Shown: positions 28,441 to 36,904, counted from the stretch's first letter. The stretch: 64,000 nt of DNA from Tenacibaculum jejuense (GCF_900198195.1 NZ_LT899436.1:1281501-1345500), one strand, 5' to 3'. Notes: generated by a model from the letters alone, not told the origin. Made by a program: numbers and translations.

Positions 28441-28690
28441 AAACAAGCAAAGGAGAAACATTAGTTTCTCCTTTGTGTTTTGTAAAAAGATTTCTTTTTC
28501 AATACTAACCTTTTTACGTTCTTCTTTTCATAACAATTTTGCTTCTTTTTCAAGCAAAAAATGATTAAACCTAACAAATATGAATTATGAGAAATAACTC
28601 TCAAAATTTGTTATTTACACCCTTATGTTCATCTTGTTTAGATTTGTTACCCTCTTTTTTTAAAAAAATAAAAAAGAATAAAAATAGTGT
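28441..28690 (-). repeat. CHAT 3'-end/terminator repeat, copy 3 (attached to the intact gene)
   Basis: This is the presumed parent form: the last ~30 codons of CHAT protein 1, then the hairpin gtaaaaag/ctttttac (28482-28489 with 28510-28517; one pair shorter on both arms than in copies 1 and 2), then the terminator aaaggagaaac/gtttctccttt at 28450-28473. Confidence 0.65.
28450..28473 (-). terminator. Terminator of the CHAT 1 unit
   Basis: A perfect 11-bp stem aaaggagaaac/gtttctccttt with a short loop, followed on the minus strand by a T-rich run; about 130 bp after the CHAT stop. Confidence 0.8.
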
Positions 28691-31363
28691 TGAAATTGCT
28701 ATGATATAGTGTATTGTATAGTTTGATTCAAAAGTAGGATTAGTGTCACCAATTAAAATAAAAGAGGCCCAATAATAAGGTGATTTTTGAGAAAGAGAAT
28801 GATTTTTTAAATACTTTCTTTTTGCATTATTTAAAGCTTCCGATTTTGATTGATGATCTTTTAAGTTAGTGTAAAAATCAGTCATTAATTCTGTAGTTGC
28901 TACGTCATTTACTTTCCATAAAGATGATACCACAGATTTAGAACCAGAATAAAAGAACCCACGAGCTAAGTTTAAGATTCCTTCTCCTCTTTTTAGTTCT
29001 CCAACATTGGTTTCACAAGCACTTAAAACCACTAAATCTGCATTATTTTTATAAGTATATAATTCATGTAGATTAAGAGAATCTTTACTAAAATGAATTA
29101 CAGGTTTTCTTGAAACATTAGCATGTGTAGCCAAGTGAATAATTTTAGCATTTGAAGCATTAGTTAAAAAACTGTCTTTAGTTACATTTTCACCTGTTAA
29201 AGTTATTCCGTTTAAATTGTTATTTATTGAATTAATTTCTTCAGCGGAATGTTGTAGTGTAGTTAATTTTTTATTTTCAAATTCGACAGGAGCAAAGCCC
29301 GCAAATTCTTTTTCAGAAGTTCTAGAGATATTATTATTCACATTTAAAAACGACATAGAATATGCATAACTGATATCAGTATTTTCTATTAAAAATCTAT
29401 TTGAAGTCGTGTCAGTAACAAAAGCTTCAAAAGGAATGTTTTGAAGATTATCATCAGGAATAATAACAACTTTTTTATTTTGAATTAAATCTTTGATTTC
29501 ATCAGTAGGAAATAAGCTATTATATAGAGAATTTGCTACGGTATTGTATTGTTTAATTTCGTTTTTATTGTTTAAAGGTTTTGCAATAAATTTTGTAAAA
29601 GTTTGTATTTCATTTTTTATTGTGTAGCTATTTAAAGTGAAGGGGAGAATATTATTTTTACTGATACATAAACCAATAGATGTATCTATGAAGTTTTCTT
29701 CATTATTATTTTGAATAGAATAAGAAACAACTACAGTATCATCATCTAAATTTTGTTGAACTTCCTGAAGAGAAATTAAATCTGTTTTACTTTTTAATTG
29801 AAAATACTTAGGAAAAACAGTTCGAATAGAATCTTTAAATTGCTGATAAGAAAATCTAAAATCAAATAAAGAATCTTTTACAGTTTTAGTTTCTTTATTG
29901 GTAATTTTATACTCTAAATCTAATATCTTTTTTTTATATTGTTTATCCTTGTCTAAAATAGCTTTTGGAAGCTCTCTATTTATATTGTCGTTATCTATAT
30001 TTTGTGCTAATAAAAAGGCTTTGTTTTTTTCTAAATACCTGAAGCTAGATTTATAATCTTTTTTTAAGTAATAAATATAAGCTGCGTAATTATAAATTTC
30101 TGAAGCATCTTTTCTCCATCGAAATTGAGATTCTGAATTAGTATCATTGTCTAAAATAACTGAAATTAAGTTGTCAAAGTTTTGGATACTAACAATAGCG
30201 TCATCTATATATTTTTCTTTTAGTTTTGATGACTTTTCAATTAAAGCTATTAATGCTTTTAAATTGAACTTATAGGTAATTAAGGAACTATTTTTTCTAT
30301 TATTATTTTGATGTAAAACTTCTGGATATATTTCACTGAACTTCTTGTTGTTTGAGGTATAGAAAAAGTCAAAAGCTAAGTATGAGTTTTTTAAGGCTTT
30401 TAAGTAATTTTTCTTCTTGTAAAAAAACTCACTTAAGTTTAAATAAGCATTAGCTTTGATTAATTCAAGGCCATCAATTTGATTACAATAATTAAGGCTT
30501 TTATTTAAAAAATAAAATGCACTATCTTTTTGATGAGTTAAATAATGTTGACCTTGGTTTCTGATAATTGAGGTAATTAGATTGTTATTGTTAATTTTTT
30601 TAGCTTCTTTAAGGGCTTTTTTATAATAAAAATTAGCTTTATCAAAGCTTTCCATTATTTTTTGAGAGTGTGCATTAGCTAAATTTAGATTAATTCTAGT
30701 AGCTAATTTTTGATTTTTCAAACTATTCCTATATCTCTTTAATAAAGCATCAGAAAACTTTAAAAAATTAATCGTGTTTTTTAAATGATTTTTGTCTTCA
30801 GTAAAGTATGAGTTTTTCGCAATATCTAAAGAATATGTTATTATACTGGTTGGTTTTCCGTGTATCTTTAAGATGTTAATTCCCTTGTGATAATAGTTAA
30901 AAGATTTATTGTAATCCCCTCTTAAAAAAAAACATTTGCCTAATAAACATAAAGCTTGTCCTTTTCTCTTTTTACTATAGCTTGCTTTTGAAGCAATAAC
31001 TAAGAATCTTTCAGCTTTTAATAAATCATTTTTTCTTAAATATAGATAACCCAATTGTAATATTAGATGTTGGTAATATGAATTTTTTTTTTGATTATCT
31101 AATATTTTTATTTCCTGTTTTAAGTATTTTATAGCTATATTAATTTTTTTCTTTTTGTAAAAAAATCTAAAAAAAATAGAATAAATTTTTGCTTTTTCTT
31201 CTTCGTTAATTACAGTATCGAGAATACTATCAGCTTTCTTTTCATTAAAATTTACAATTTCGTCTAATTTAATATCCTTAAATAAAGATTGCCCTTCAAT
31301 CTTAATAGAAAAAAGAGCAATAAATATTATCAGAATTGGAACTTTAAAATTAATAGGTTCCAT
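28601..31363 (-). CDS. TPR-CHAT caspase-like protease 1, periplasmic and membrane-anchored
   Basis: The 920-residue protein has an N-terminal signal or anchor (PILIIFIALFSIKIEG), TPR-like helical repeats over about 60-450, and a C-terminal CHAT domain (about 600-870). The CHAT catalytic dyad is intact: H747 in IIHLATHAN and C783 in VLSACETNVG. A last hydrophobic helix (HYIIAISTLFLFFFIFL) precedes a charged tail. Two membrane segments imply that TPRs and protease face the periplasm. CHAT domains are cysteine proteases of the caspase-separase clan, usually triggered through fused sensor repeats. The gene follows a small lipoprotein gene by 26 bp. The CHAT part is almost identical to that of protein 2, while the TPR parts diverge. 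Confidence 0.9.
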   Translation of the reverse strand: MEPINFKVPILIIFIALFSIKIEGQSLFKDIKLDEIVNFNEKKADSILDTVINEEEKAKIYSIFFRFFYKKKKINIAIKYLKQEIKILDNQKKNSYYQHLILQLGYLYLRKNDLLKAERFLVIASKASYSKKRKGQALCLLGKCFFLRGDYNKSFNYYHKGINILKIHGKPTSIITYSLDIAKNSYFTEDKNHLKNTINFLKFSDALLKRYRNSLKNQKLATRINLNLANAHSQKIMESFDKANFYYKKALKEAKKINNNNLITSIIRNQGQHYLTHQKDSAFYFLNKSLNYCNQIDGLELIKANAYLNLSEFFYKKKNYLKALKNSYLAFDFFYTSNNKKFSEIYPEVLHQNNNRKNSSLITYKFNLKALIALIEKSSKLKEKYIDDAIVSIQNFDNLISVILDNDTNSESQFRWRKDASEIYNYAAYIYYLKKDYKSSFRYLEKNKAFLLAQNIDNDNINRELPKAILDKDKQYKKKILDLEYKITNKETKTVKDSLFDFRFSYQQFKDSIRTVFPKYFQLKSKTDLISLQEVQQNLDDDTVVVSYSIQNNNEENFIDTSIGLCISKNNILPFTLNSYTIKNEIQTFTKFIAKPLNNKNEIKQYNTVANSLYNSLFPTDEIKDLIQNKKVVIIPDDNLQNIPFEAFVTDTTSNRFLIENTDISYAYSMSFLNVNNNISRTSEKEFAGFAPVEFENKKLTTLQHSAEEINSINNNLNGITLTGENVTKDSFLTNASNAKIIHLATHANVSRKPVIHFSKDSLNLHELYTYKNNADLVVLSACETNVGELKRGEGILNLARGFFYSGSKSVVSSLWKVNDVATTELMTDFYTNLKDHQSKSEALNNAKRKYLKNHSLSQKSPYYWASFILIGDTNPTFESNYTIHYIIAISTLFLFFFIFLKKEGNKSKQDEHKGVNNKF

Positions 31364-31389
31364 AAATTATTTTTGTATTTTGTTTTATG

Positions 31390-31893
31390 TTAATCCTTTA
31401 AAATAATTCTTGTAGATAAAATACCATTACATATTCCTTTAGTTTGACTATGAAAATCTTCTATAATTGAAGACTTTTTAAGAATTAAGTCTTCATCTTC
31501 ATCTTCATCTTCATCATCAACAGGGTCACCATGTTCTCCACGAATAAGCCATACTTCACAGTTGCCATTGATTGAAACTCTACTTATAGTATTAAAAGGG
31601 AAAATGTAACAATTTATAGCTTCTTGTTTTTGAGAAATACTTAAACCTTCTATGAAACAAAACTCTCTCTGATAATTAAAATCAAGAAAGTTATCATCAT
31701 TTTCTTGGTTGTCATCGTCACTACTCAAATCATTCTTTACAATTATTCCATCTTCCGTAAAAGCATTTCCTCTACCCATCAACTCGAGTTCTGGTTCAAT
31801 AACTTCGTCTAAATTTTCATTATCACTACAGCTAAAAGCAAATATTAAAATAGAAAATACTACAGCTAATTTTAAATAATTAAATAATTTCAT
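31390..31893 (-). CDS. Acidic lipoprotein paired with CHAT protein 1
   Basis: The 167-residue protein has a lipobox (ILIFAFSCSDNEN) and two acidic stretches, SSDDDNQENDD and an alternating Asp-Glu run at 31489-31516 on the DNA (repeat unit gatgaa). Four Cys lie in the mature part (EFCFIEG, INCYIF, GNCEVW, KGICNG). It is the first gene of a two-gene unit with the CHAT gene and has the conserved promoter region upstream. As a cell-envelope partner it may be the ligand or substrate of the CHAT protein; that is inference. Confidence 0.8.
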   Translation of the reverse strand: MKLFNYLKLAVVFSILIFAFSCSDNENLDEVIEPELELMGRGNAFTEDGIIVKNDLSSDDDNQENDDNFLDFNYQREFCFIEGLSISQKQEAINCYIFPFNTISRVSINGNCEVWLIRGEHGDPVDDEDEDEDEDLILKKSSIIEDFHSQTKGICNGILSTRIILKD

Positions 31894-31918
31894 TGTGTTT
31901 TATTTTTATATACATCTT

Positions 31919-31948
31919 CTATGTTTTTTAAACTTAAAAATGTTACCC
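31919..31948 (-). promoter_or_regulatory. Candidate ECF promoter of the lipoprotein-CHAT 1 unit
   Basis: On the minus strand GGGTAACA-N15-AACATAG, ending 26 nt before the ATG. A -7-like TACTTTTG lies further upstream. The whole block (gcaaaagtataaaatttta on the plus strand, then tgttaccc) is duplicated at 35185-35212. Confidence 0.6.
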
Positions 31949-31966
31949 GAGCAAAAGTATAAAATT

Positions 31967-34705
31967 TTATTTTCTCTTGTTAATTAGTTTGTTATAAGAA
32001 AAAAAGAAGAGAAACACGATAAATATTCCACCCAAAATCCAATATATTAAAGAGTTGCTTTCAAAAGTAGGATTAGTATCACCAATTAAGATAAAAGAAG
32101 CCCAGTAATAGGGAGATTTTTCAGATAGTGAATGATTTTTTAAATATTTTCTTTTTGCGTTATTTAAAGCTTCCGATTTTGATTGATGATCTTTTAAGTT
32201 AGTGTAAAAATCAGTCATCAATTCTGTAGTTGCCACGTCATTTACTTTCCACAAAGATGATACTACAGATTTAGAACCAGAATAAAAGAATCCGCGGGCT
32301 AAGTTTAAGATTCCCTCTCCTTTTTTTAGTTCTCCAACATTGGTTTCACAAGCACTTAAAACCACTAAATCTGCATTATTTTTATAAGTATATAATTCAT
32401 GAAGATTTAAAGAGTCTTTGCTAAAATGAATTACAGGTTTTCTAGAAATATCAGCATGTGTAGCCAAATGAATGATTTTAGCATCTGAAGCATTAGTTAA
32501 AAAACTGTCTTTAGTTACATTTTCACCTGTTAAAGTTATTCCGTTTAAATTGTTATTTATTGAATAAATCTCTTCAGCGGAATGTTGTAGTGTAGCTAAT
32601 TTTTCATTTTCAAATTCGACAGGAGCAAAACCAGCAAAGTCTTTTTCAGGAGTTCTGGAGATTTTATTATTCACATTTAAAAACGACATAGAATACGCAT
32701 AACTGATATCAGTATTTTCTATCAGGTATTTGTTAGAAGTAGTATCTGTAATAAATGCTTCAAAAGGAATATTTTGAAGATTATCATCTGGAATAATAAC
32801 AACTTTTTTATTTTGAATTAAATCTTTGATTTCATCAGTAGGAAATAAGCTGTTATATAAAGAATTAGCGGCAGTGTTGTATTGCTTAATTTTGTTTTTA
32901 TTACTCAAAGGTCTAGCTAGCAGTTGACGATAGATGTTTAAATCTGTTTTCAATTTTTCGATGTTTGAAATTGAAAAAGGGATAGATTTATTTTTTGAAA
33001 TCAACAAACCAGTAGAAGCGTTAAAAGTTGTTGTTTCATCATGTAAAGCATAAGAAATAACAATAGTATTGTTGTCTATTTGTTGTTTTACATCTTGTAA
33101 AGAAGTTAGTTCAACTTTTTTCTTACTTTCAAAATGTTCAGGATAAATTTTTTGTATAGAATCTTTAAAGCTTTGATAAGCAAATTTGATATCAAATAAG
33201 GAATCTTTTAATTTTTTAGAATCAGAAGTTAAAGTTTGATCCTCTAATTGTAATATCTGTTTTTTATACCCTAACTCTTCATCAACAATATGATTTGGTA
33301 AGTTTAAAGAATAGTTATTGTCATTTATACTTTGGGTGAGCAAAAAAGCTTTGTTTTTCTCTAGATACTGAAATTGTAGATTTTCGCTACCTAATAATCT
33401 AGCTGCGTAAATTCCATACTTATAAATTTTAGAAATATTGTTACGCCAAGAAAATTGAGTACTAGATTCTGTACTATCTTCCAAAATGATTTCTACTAGT
33501 TGATCACTAATATTTACTGTTTCAATAATTTGATTTAAATATTTAGAATCATCAGTTTTTAAATACAATTGATTTAAAATTTGGATCTTAGTGTTTAATG
33601 CTTTGGAAATATTTAATCTCTCACTAGTCTTATGTAATTGAAATTTAGTAGGACTCATATCTTCTATTTCTAAATTGAAACTAGTTTTCAAAGAAATATT
33701 TATACTTTTTAAAGCTTTTTTTAAGTTTTTTTTCCAGAAGTAGTAATTAGCAATATTTCGATGACTTTCAGCTTTTAAGAGATTATAATTTTGATGTTTC
33801 TTATTTGTGTTTTTTATTAAGCTTTTATTTAAATAATATATTGAACTATCGCTTTTGATTTTAAGTAGTAACTCTCCATAATTCATACTAGCTAGAGAGA
33901 GGAAAAAATATTTGTTTTCTTGTTTTGAAAGTCTTAAGCATTTAAGGTAGTGGTATTTAGATTTTTTTATATCAAATGTTTCTTTTTTGCTATATAGGTT
34001 ACCTAATGAGTTATTAATATTAAAAACATCTAAAAAAAAATTTGGATATGATTTGTTTTTTATAATCGAATCTACTTTGAATAGATAGTTAATTGCATCT
34101 TGTATATCTGATATATTATTACTAAAATTAGCAGTTAAAGCTAGATTGATGGAGTGTGCAACTATACTCTTTTTATTATTTAACTTTTTTAAAGAACTAA
34201 TACCTTTCTTATAATAATTTATTGATTTTTTTATATCACCTTTAGCTCTATAACAACTTCCTAGCATACATAGTGACTGAGCAGCTTTTTTAGGATAAAT
34301 ATCTAATCTAGCAGATTTTTTTAATATTTCTATAGCTTTTAAAAATTGATTGTTATCATGATAGTAACAGCCTACTAGATGTAAAGCTATATGGTATTTT
34401 TTATCTTTTAAATTCAATTTATCAAAATACGTTAATTCAATATTCCCATATTTCAAGGCTGACTTATTATCTCCATATATCCTGAAGAATCTAGAAAAAT
34501 TATGGTATAGCTCCTTCTTACTTTCTAAACTATTTAGCTTGTTAGCTAAAGAATCTATCAATTGACTATTGATTTCTATTTTAGAACTAAGTTTTTCAAT
34601 ATCTTTAATAGACAAAACTTTTTGAGAAAAACAATAGTTAAATGTAAATAAAGTAAATAGGATGATTATTACTTTATTAGTTAATAAATTTACATATAAA
34701 ATCAT
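31967..34705 (-). CDS. TPR-CHAT caspase-like protease 2, periplasmic and membrane-anchored
   Basis: The 912-residue paralogue of protein 1 has an N-terminal signal segment (LTNKVIIILFTLFTFNYCFS), TPR-like repeats (for example KAAQSLCMLGSCYRAKGDIK) and a C-terminal CHAT domain with H750 in IIHLATHAD and C786 in VLSACETNVG. It ends in a hydrophobic helix (LIYWILGGIFIVFLFFF) and a basic tail. The region from about residue 610 to 885 differs from protein 1 at only a few positions, whereas the TPR region shares only scattered residues. It follows a small exported-protein gene by 27 bp and stops just before the second unit's promoter. Confidence 0.9.
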   Translation of the reverse strand: MILYVNLLTNKVIIILFTLFTFNYCFSQKVLSIKDIEKLSSKIEINSQLIDSLANKLNSLESKKELYHNFSRFFRIYGDNKSALKYGNIELTYFDKLNLKDKKYHIALHLVGCYYHDNNQFLKAIEILKKSARLDIYPKKAAQSLCMLGSCYRAKGDIKKSINYYKKGISSLKKLNNKKSIVAHSINLALTANFSNNISDIQDAINYLFKVDSIIKNKSYPNFFLDVFNINNSLGNLYSKKETFDIKKSKYHYLKCLRLSKQENKYFFLSLASMNYGELLLKIKSDSSIYYLNKSLIKNTNKKHQNYNLLKAESHRNIANYYFWKKNLKKALKSINISLKTSFNLEIEDMSPTKFQLHKTSERLNISKALNTKIQILNQLYLKTDDSKYLNQIIETVNISDQLVEIILEDSTESSTQFSWRNNISKIYKYGIYAARLLGSENLQFQYLEKNKAFLLTQSINDNNYSLNLPNHIVDEELGYKKQILQLEDQTLTSDSKKLKDSLFDIKFAYQSFKDSIQKIYPEHFESKKKVELTSLQDVKQQIDNNTIVISYALHDETTTFNASTGLLISKNKSIPFSISNIEKLKTDLNIYRQLLARPLSNKNKIKQYNTAANSLYNSLFPTDEIKDLIQNKKVVIIPDDNLQNIPFEAFITDTTSNKYLIENTDISYAYSMSFLNVNNKISRTPEKDFAGFAPVEFENEKLATLQHSAEEIYSINNNLNGITLTGENVTKDSFLTNASDAKIIHLATHADISRKPVIHFSKDSLNLHELYTYKNNADLVVLSACETNVGELKKGEGILNLARGFFYSGSKSVVSSLWKVNDVATTELMTDFYTNLKDHQSKSEALNNAKRKYLKNHSLSEKSPYYWASFILIGDTNPTFESNSLIYWILGGIFIVFLFFFSYNKLINKRK

Positions 34706-34732
34706 CCCAATTAATTTTAATCATTAGTGTTT

Positions 34733-35131
34733 TTAATTGAATGTGCTTAGTGAAGGAGGTCCAGAAAATATATTTGTATTTGTGTATGGACTCAGAAAAT
34801 AGGGGTAAAAACAAGGGAAATCTGCCTCTTCTGTATCATTAGATGTAACACCTGTTGTGTTTTGTAAACGAAATTTTACTTTCCAAGTTTCACCTATTGT
34901 ATTTGGTTTATAAATTAAATTTATAAAAACATATCTTTCACTAAGACATTTTCTGATTTCTTCGGAGCTATCATTTGAATTAGGAAATATATGCATAATA
35001 TAATATTCTGTTTGATTTAAACTTTTAAATCTTTGAGTAATACTTTTGTCTATGCTTCCTCCAGCAAAACTAAAACAAACAAGTACTAATAGTCCTAAAA
35101 TTGTTGGATTAACTAATTGAAATAATTTCAT
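34733..35131 (-). CDS. Small exported protein paired with CHAT protein 2
   Basis: The 132-residue protein starts MKLFQLVNPTILGLLVLVCFSFAGG, a signal peptide like that of the 167-residue lipoprotein but without a lipobox. The mature part holds two Cys (RKCLSE and FPCFYP) and WKVKFRLQNTTGVTSND. It occupies the same position before its CHAT gene as the lipoprotein does, and the promoters are near copies, so the two units arose by tandem duplication even though the small proteins have diverged. No known domain is recognised. Confidence 0.75.
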   Translation of the reverse strand: MKLFQLVNPTILGLLVLVCFSFAGGSIDKSITQRFKSLNQTEYYIMHIFPNSNDSSEEIRKCLSERYVFINLIYKPNTIGETWKVKFRLQNTTGVTSNDTEEADFPCFYPYFLSPYTNTNIFSGPPSLSTFN

Positions 35132-35163
35132 AATATTTTGTTTTTATATATATTCGTTGTCCC

Positions 35164-35192
35164 CTAGTTTATAAAACTTTAAAATGTTACCC
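35164..35192 (-). promoter_or_regulatory. Candidate ECF promoter of the exported-protein-CHAT 2 unit
   Basis: On the minus strand GGGTAACA-N15-AACTAG, ending 32 nt before the ATG, a normal promoter-to-start distance. It lies in the 105-bp gap that also holds the promoter for the divergent sigma-factor gene (-7-like TATTTTTG at 35212-35219). Confidence 0.6.
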
Positions 35193-35236
35193 TCGCAAAA
35201 GTATAAAATTTTATTTTTGTGTATCAGATAGAAAAA

Positions 35237-35797
35237 ATGGATAGTAGTTTATATTTAAATGCGCTAGTTGAAGGAAATTCAAGAATCATCTCAAAAATTT
35301 ACAGTACTAATTTTTCTCAAGTAAAAAGATTTATACTTCAAAATAAAGGTGGAGTAGTAGATGCAGAAGATGTTTTTCAAAAAGCGTTATTACAAATCGC
35401 AGTTCGTCATAAAAAGGAAGGTATAGCAATTAAAAGTAGTTTTGATGCTTATTTATTCACAGTATGTAAGAATTTATGGAGAAGAGAATTAAATAGTAAA
35501 AAAAATAGGGTAACAAATCAGGAGGTTATTGAACTGGTTAGTGAAGCTAAAGAAAATGCAAATGCTTTAGTAGAACAAAAAAGACACGAATTGTTCTTAG
35601 AAAAGCTAAATATGGTTTCAGATAATTGTAAAAAAATACTATCACTTTTCTTTGCCAAAGTACCATATGCTGAGATTGTAGAAAGTACTGAGTACAATTC
35701 TGAAACTGTTGTAAGACAGCGAGTGTTTAAGTGTAAAAAGAAATTAACCGACTTAATTAGGGGAGATAAAAGATATCTTTCGTTACAAGAATTATGA
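35237..35797 (+). CDS. ECF-type RNA polymerase sigma factor
   Basis: The ATG at 35237 gives 186 residues. Region 2 (VVDAEDVFQKALLQIAVRH...FDAYLFTVCKNLWRREL) binds the -10 element and core polymerase; region 4 (DNCKKILSLFFAKVPYAEIVESTEYNSETVVRQRVFKCKKKL) reads the -35 element. A GTG at 35219 in frame would add six residues but falls on a -7-like box. The gene overlaps the downstream anti-sigma-like gene by 4 bp (ATGA). It faces away from two CHAT units that share a GGGTAACA promoter block, the likely target of this sigma factor. Confidence 0.92.
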   Translation: MDSSLYLNALVEGNSRIISKIYSTNFSQVKRFILQNKGGVVDAEDVFQKALLQIAVRHKKEGIAIKSSFDAYLFTVCKNLWRRELNSKKNRVTNQEVIELVSEAKENANALVEQKRHELFLEKLNMVSDNCKKILSLFFAKVPYAEIVESTEYNSETVVRQRVFKCKKKLTDLIRGDKRYLSLQEL

Positions 35798-36579
35798 ATT
35801 TAGAAGACGACATATTAATTGAACGTTTTTTAAGAAATGAATTGACTGATGAAGAACAGTCAGATTTCTTAAAACGTTTAGAAGATGATTCTGATTTTAA
35901 AGAAAACTATCATCTAGAAAAACAGTTATTCGAATCTTTAAACGACGACAGTTGGAGTTTTGTTGAAAACACAGATGATATCGAAGTCAAAGAATACGAA
36001 CAGTTGTATAATAGTCCAGAAGTAATAGCAATTAAAGAAGCAATTAAAGATGCCTCTAGAGTAAAAACAAAAAGTAAAAACAGAAAAGTTATTGCATTTA
36101 TTTCAGGTTTTGCAGCGGCAATTGTATTGGTACTAGCTTCTAATATTTTCTTAAAGGAAACTGTAGATGCACAGGTTTTATATGCAGATAATATTCAATT
36201 AGAAAAATTACCATCTTTTGTTACTAGAAGTCAAACAACTGATGTAAAACTCGTCGATGCAGAAAAACTATTCAAAGCTAAAAGATATGAAGATGCATTG
36301 GCTATTTTTTCTATCGAATTGGAAGAAAATAAAAATAGTAACATATTTATTTATAAAGCACTTTCTGAAGTTGAATTGAATAAGTTTGATAACGCCAAGC
36401 GAACTTTGAAAACACTAACTAATAGTGATTTCATTGATGCAGAAAAAGGATATTGGTATTTAGGTCTTTTGTATTTAAAATCTAACAATAAAAAAGAAGC
36501 TAAGGAAGTATTTAAAAAAATAGTAAAGGAAAAACTGTTTAATAAAGATAAAGCAGAAAAAATTTTAGATAAAATATAA
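35794..36579 (+). CDS. TPR-containing anti-sigma-like membrane protein
   Basis: The 261-residue protein has a cytoplasmic N-terminal part of about 95 residues (DDILIERFLRNELTDEEQSDF, as in Bacteroidota anti-sigma partners, without a zinc site), one membrane helix (VIAFISGFAAAIVLVLASNIF, about 97-118) and a periplasmic TPR region (KLFKAKRYEDALAIFSIELE...YWYLGLLYLKSNNKKEAKE). The 4-bp overlap with the sigma-factor gene supports a sigma/anti-sigma pair. Its periplasmic TPRs parallel the sensor repeats of the CHAT proteins, so both may read an envelope peptide or protein state. A bidirectional terminator follows. Confidence 0.82.
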   Translation: MNLEDDILIERFLRNELTDEEQSDFLKRLEDDSDFKENYHLEKQLFESLNDDSWSFVENTDDIEVKEYEQLYNSPEVIAIKEAIKDASRVKTKSKNRKVIAFISGFAAAIVLVLASNIFLKETVDAQVLYADNIQLEKLPSFVTRSQTTDVKLVDAEKLFKAKRYEDALAIFSIELEENKNSNIFIYKALSEVELNKFDNAKRTLKTLTNSDFIDAEKGYWYLGLLYLKSNNKKEAKEVFKKIVKEKLFNKDKAEKILDKI

Positions 36580-36608
36580 GAAAAGGAGAGTTTAAAACTC
36601 TCCTTTTC
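36580..36608. terminator. Bidirectional terminator between the sigma operon and the peptide 4-6 operon
   Basis: A 12-14-bp stem gaaaaggagagttt/aaactctccttttc with an almost empty loop lies one base after the anti-sigma stop and before the end of the convergent peptide 4 gene. Confidence 0.9.
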
Positions 36609-36655
36609 TAATACCTGTATAGTTTAAATTGTAAACTACAATCTAAAAAATAATT

Positions 36656-36874
36656 CTATTGTGGAAATATACCAAAGCACTTCAATGGTGTTGCACTCAT
36701 ATCACATGGGAAATTTGTGATAACATATCGAACACCAATAAGGCTAGTAGGATCTGGAACTTCTTCACATTCGCATCCTATTAATTGTGGAACAGCCGAA
36801 TTAATACCTCCAACAATTTCTTGTTGTTTTGTTTTATTTAAAACTTTACCTAGATTTAAAATTGATTTTTTCAT
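36656..36874 (-). CDS. Double-glycine-leader precursor peptide 4
   Basis: The 72-residue precursor has a 23-residue leader (MKKSILNLGK...EIVGG) and a 49-residue core starting INSAVPQLIGCECEE, with four Cys. It is the last gene of a three-peptide run (peptides 6, 5 and 4 in transcription order) and has no leader element of its own; it starts 30 bp after the stop of peptide gene 5, so it is read from the same transcript. Confidence 0.82.
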   Translation of the reverse strand: MKKSILNLGKVLNKTKQQEIVGGINSAVPQLIGCECEEVPDPTSLIGVRYVITNFPCDMSATPLKCFGIFPQ

Positions 36875-36904
36875 GATTTATACTTTAAGATTATTTGAGT
36901 GTTT

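Noticed and set aside
27154..28690. Insertion sequence or CRISPR array behind the repeats at 27-29 kb
   Set aside because: There is no transposase, no terminal inverted repeat or target duplication, and the repeats are ~280 bp, degenerate and few; they align with the CHAT 3' end instead.
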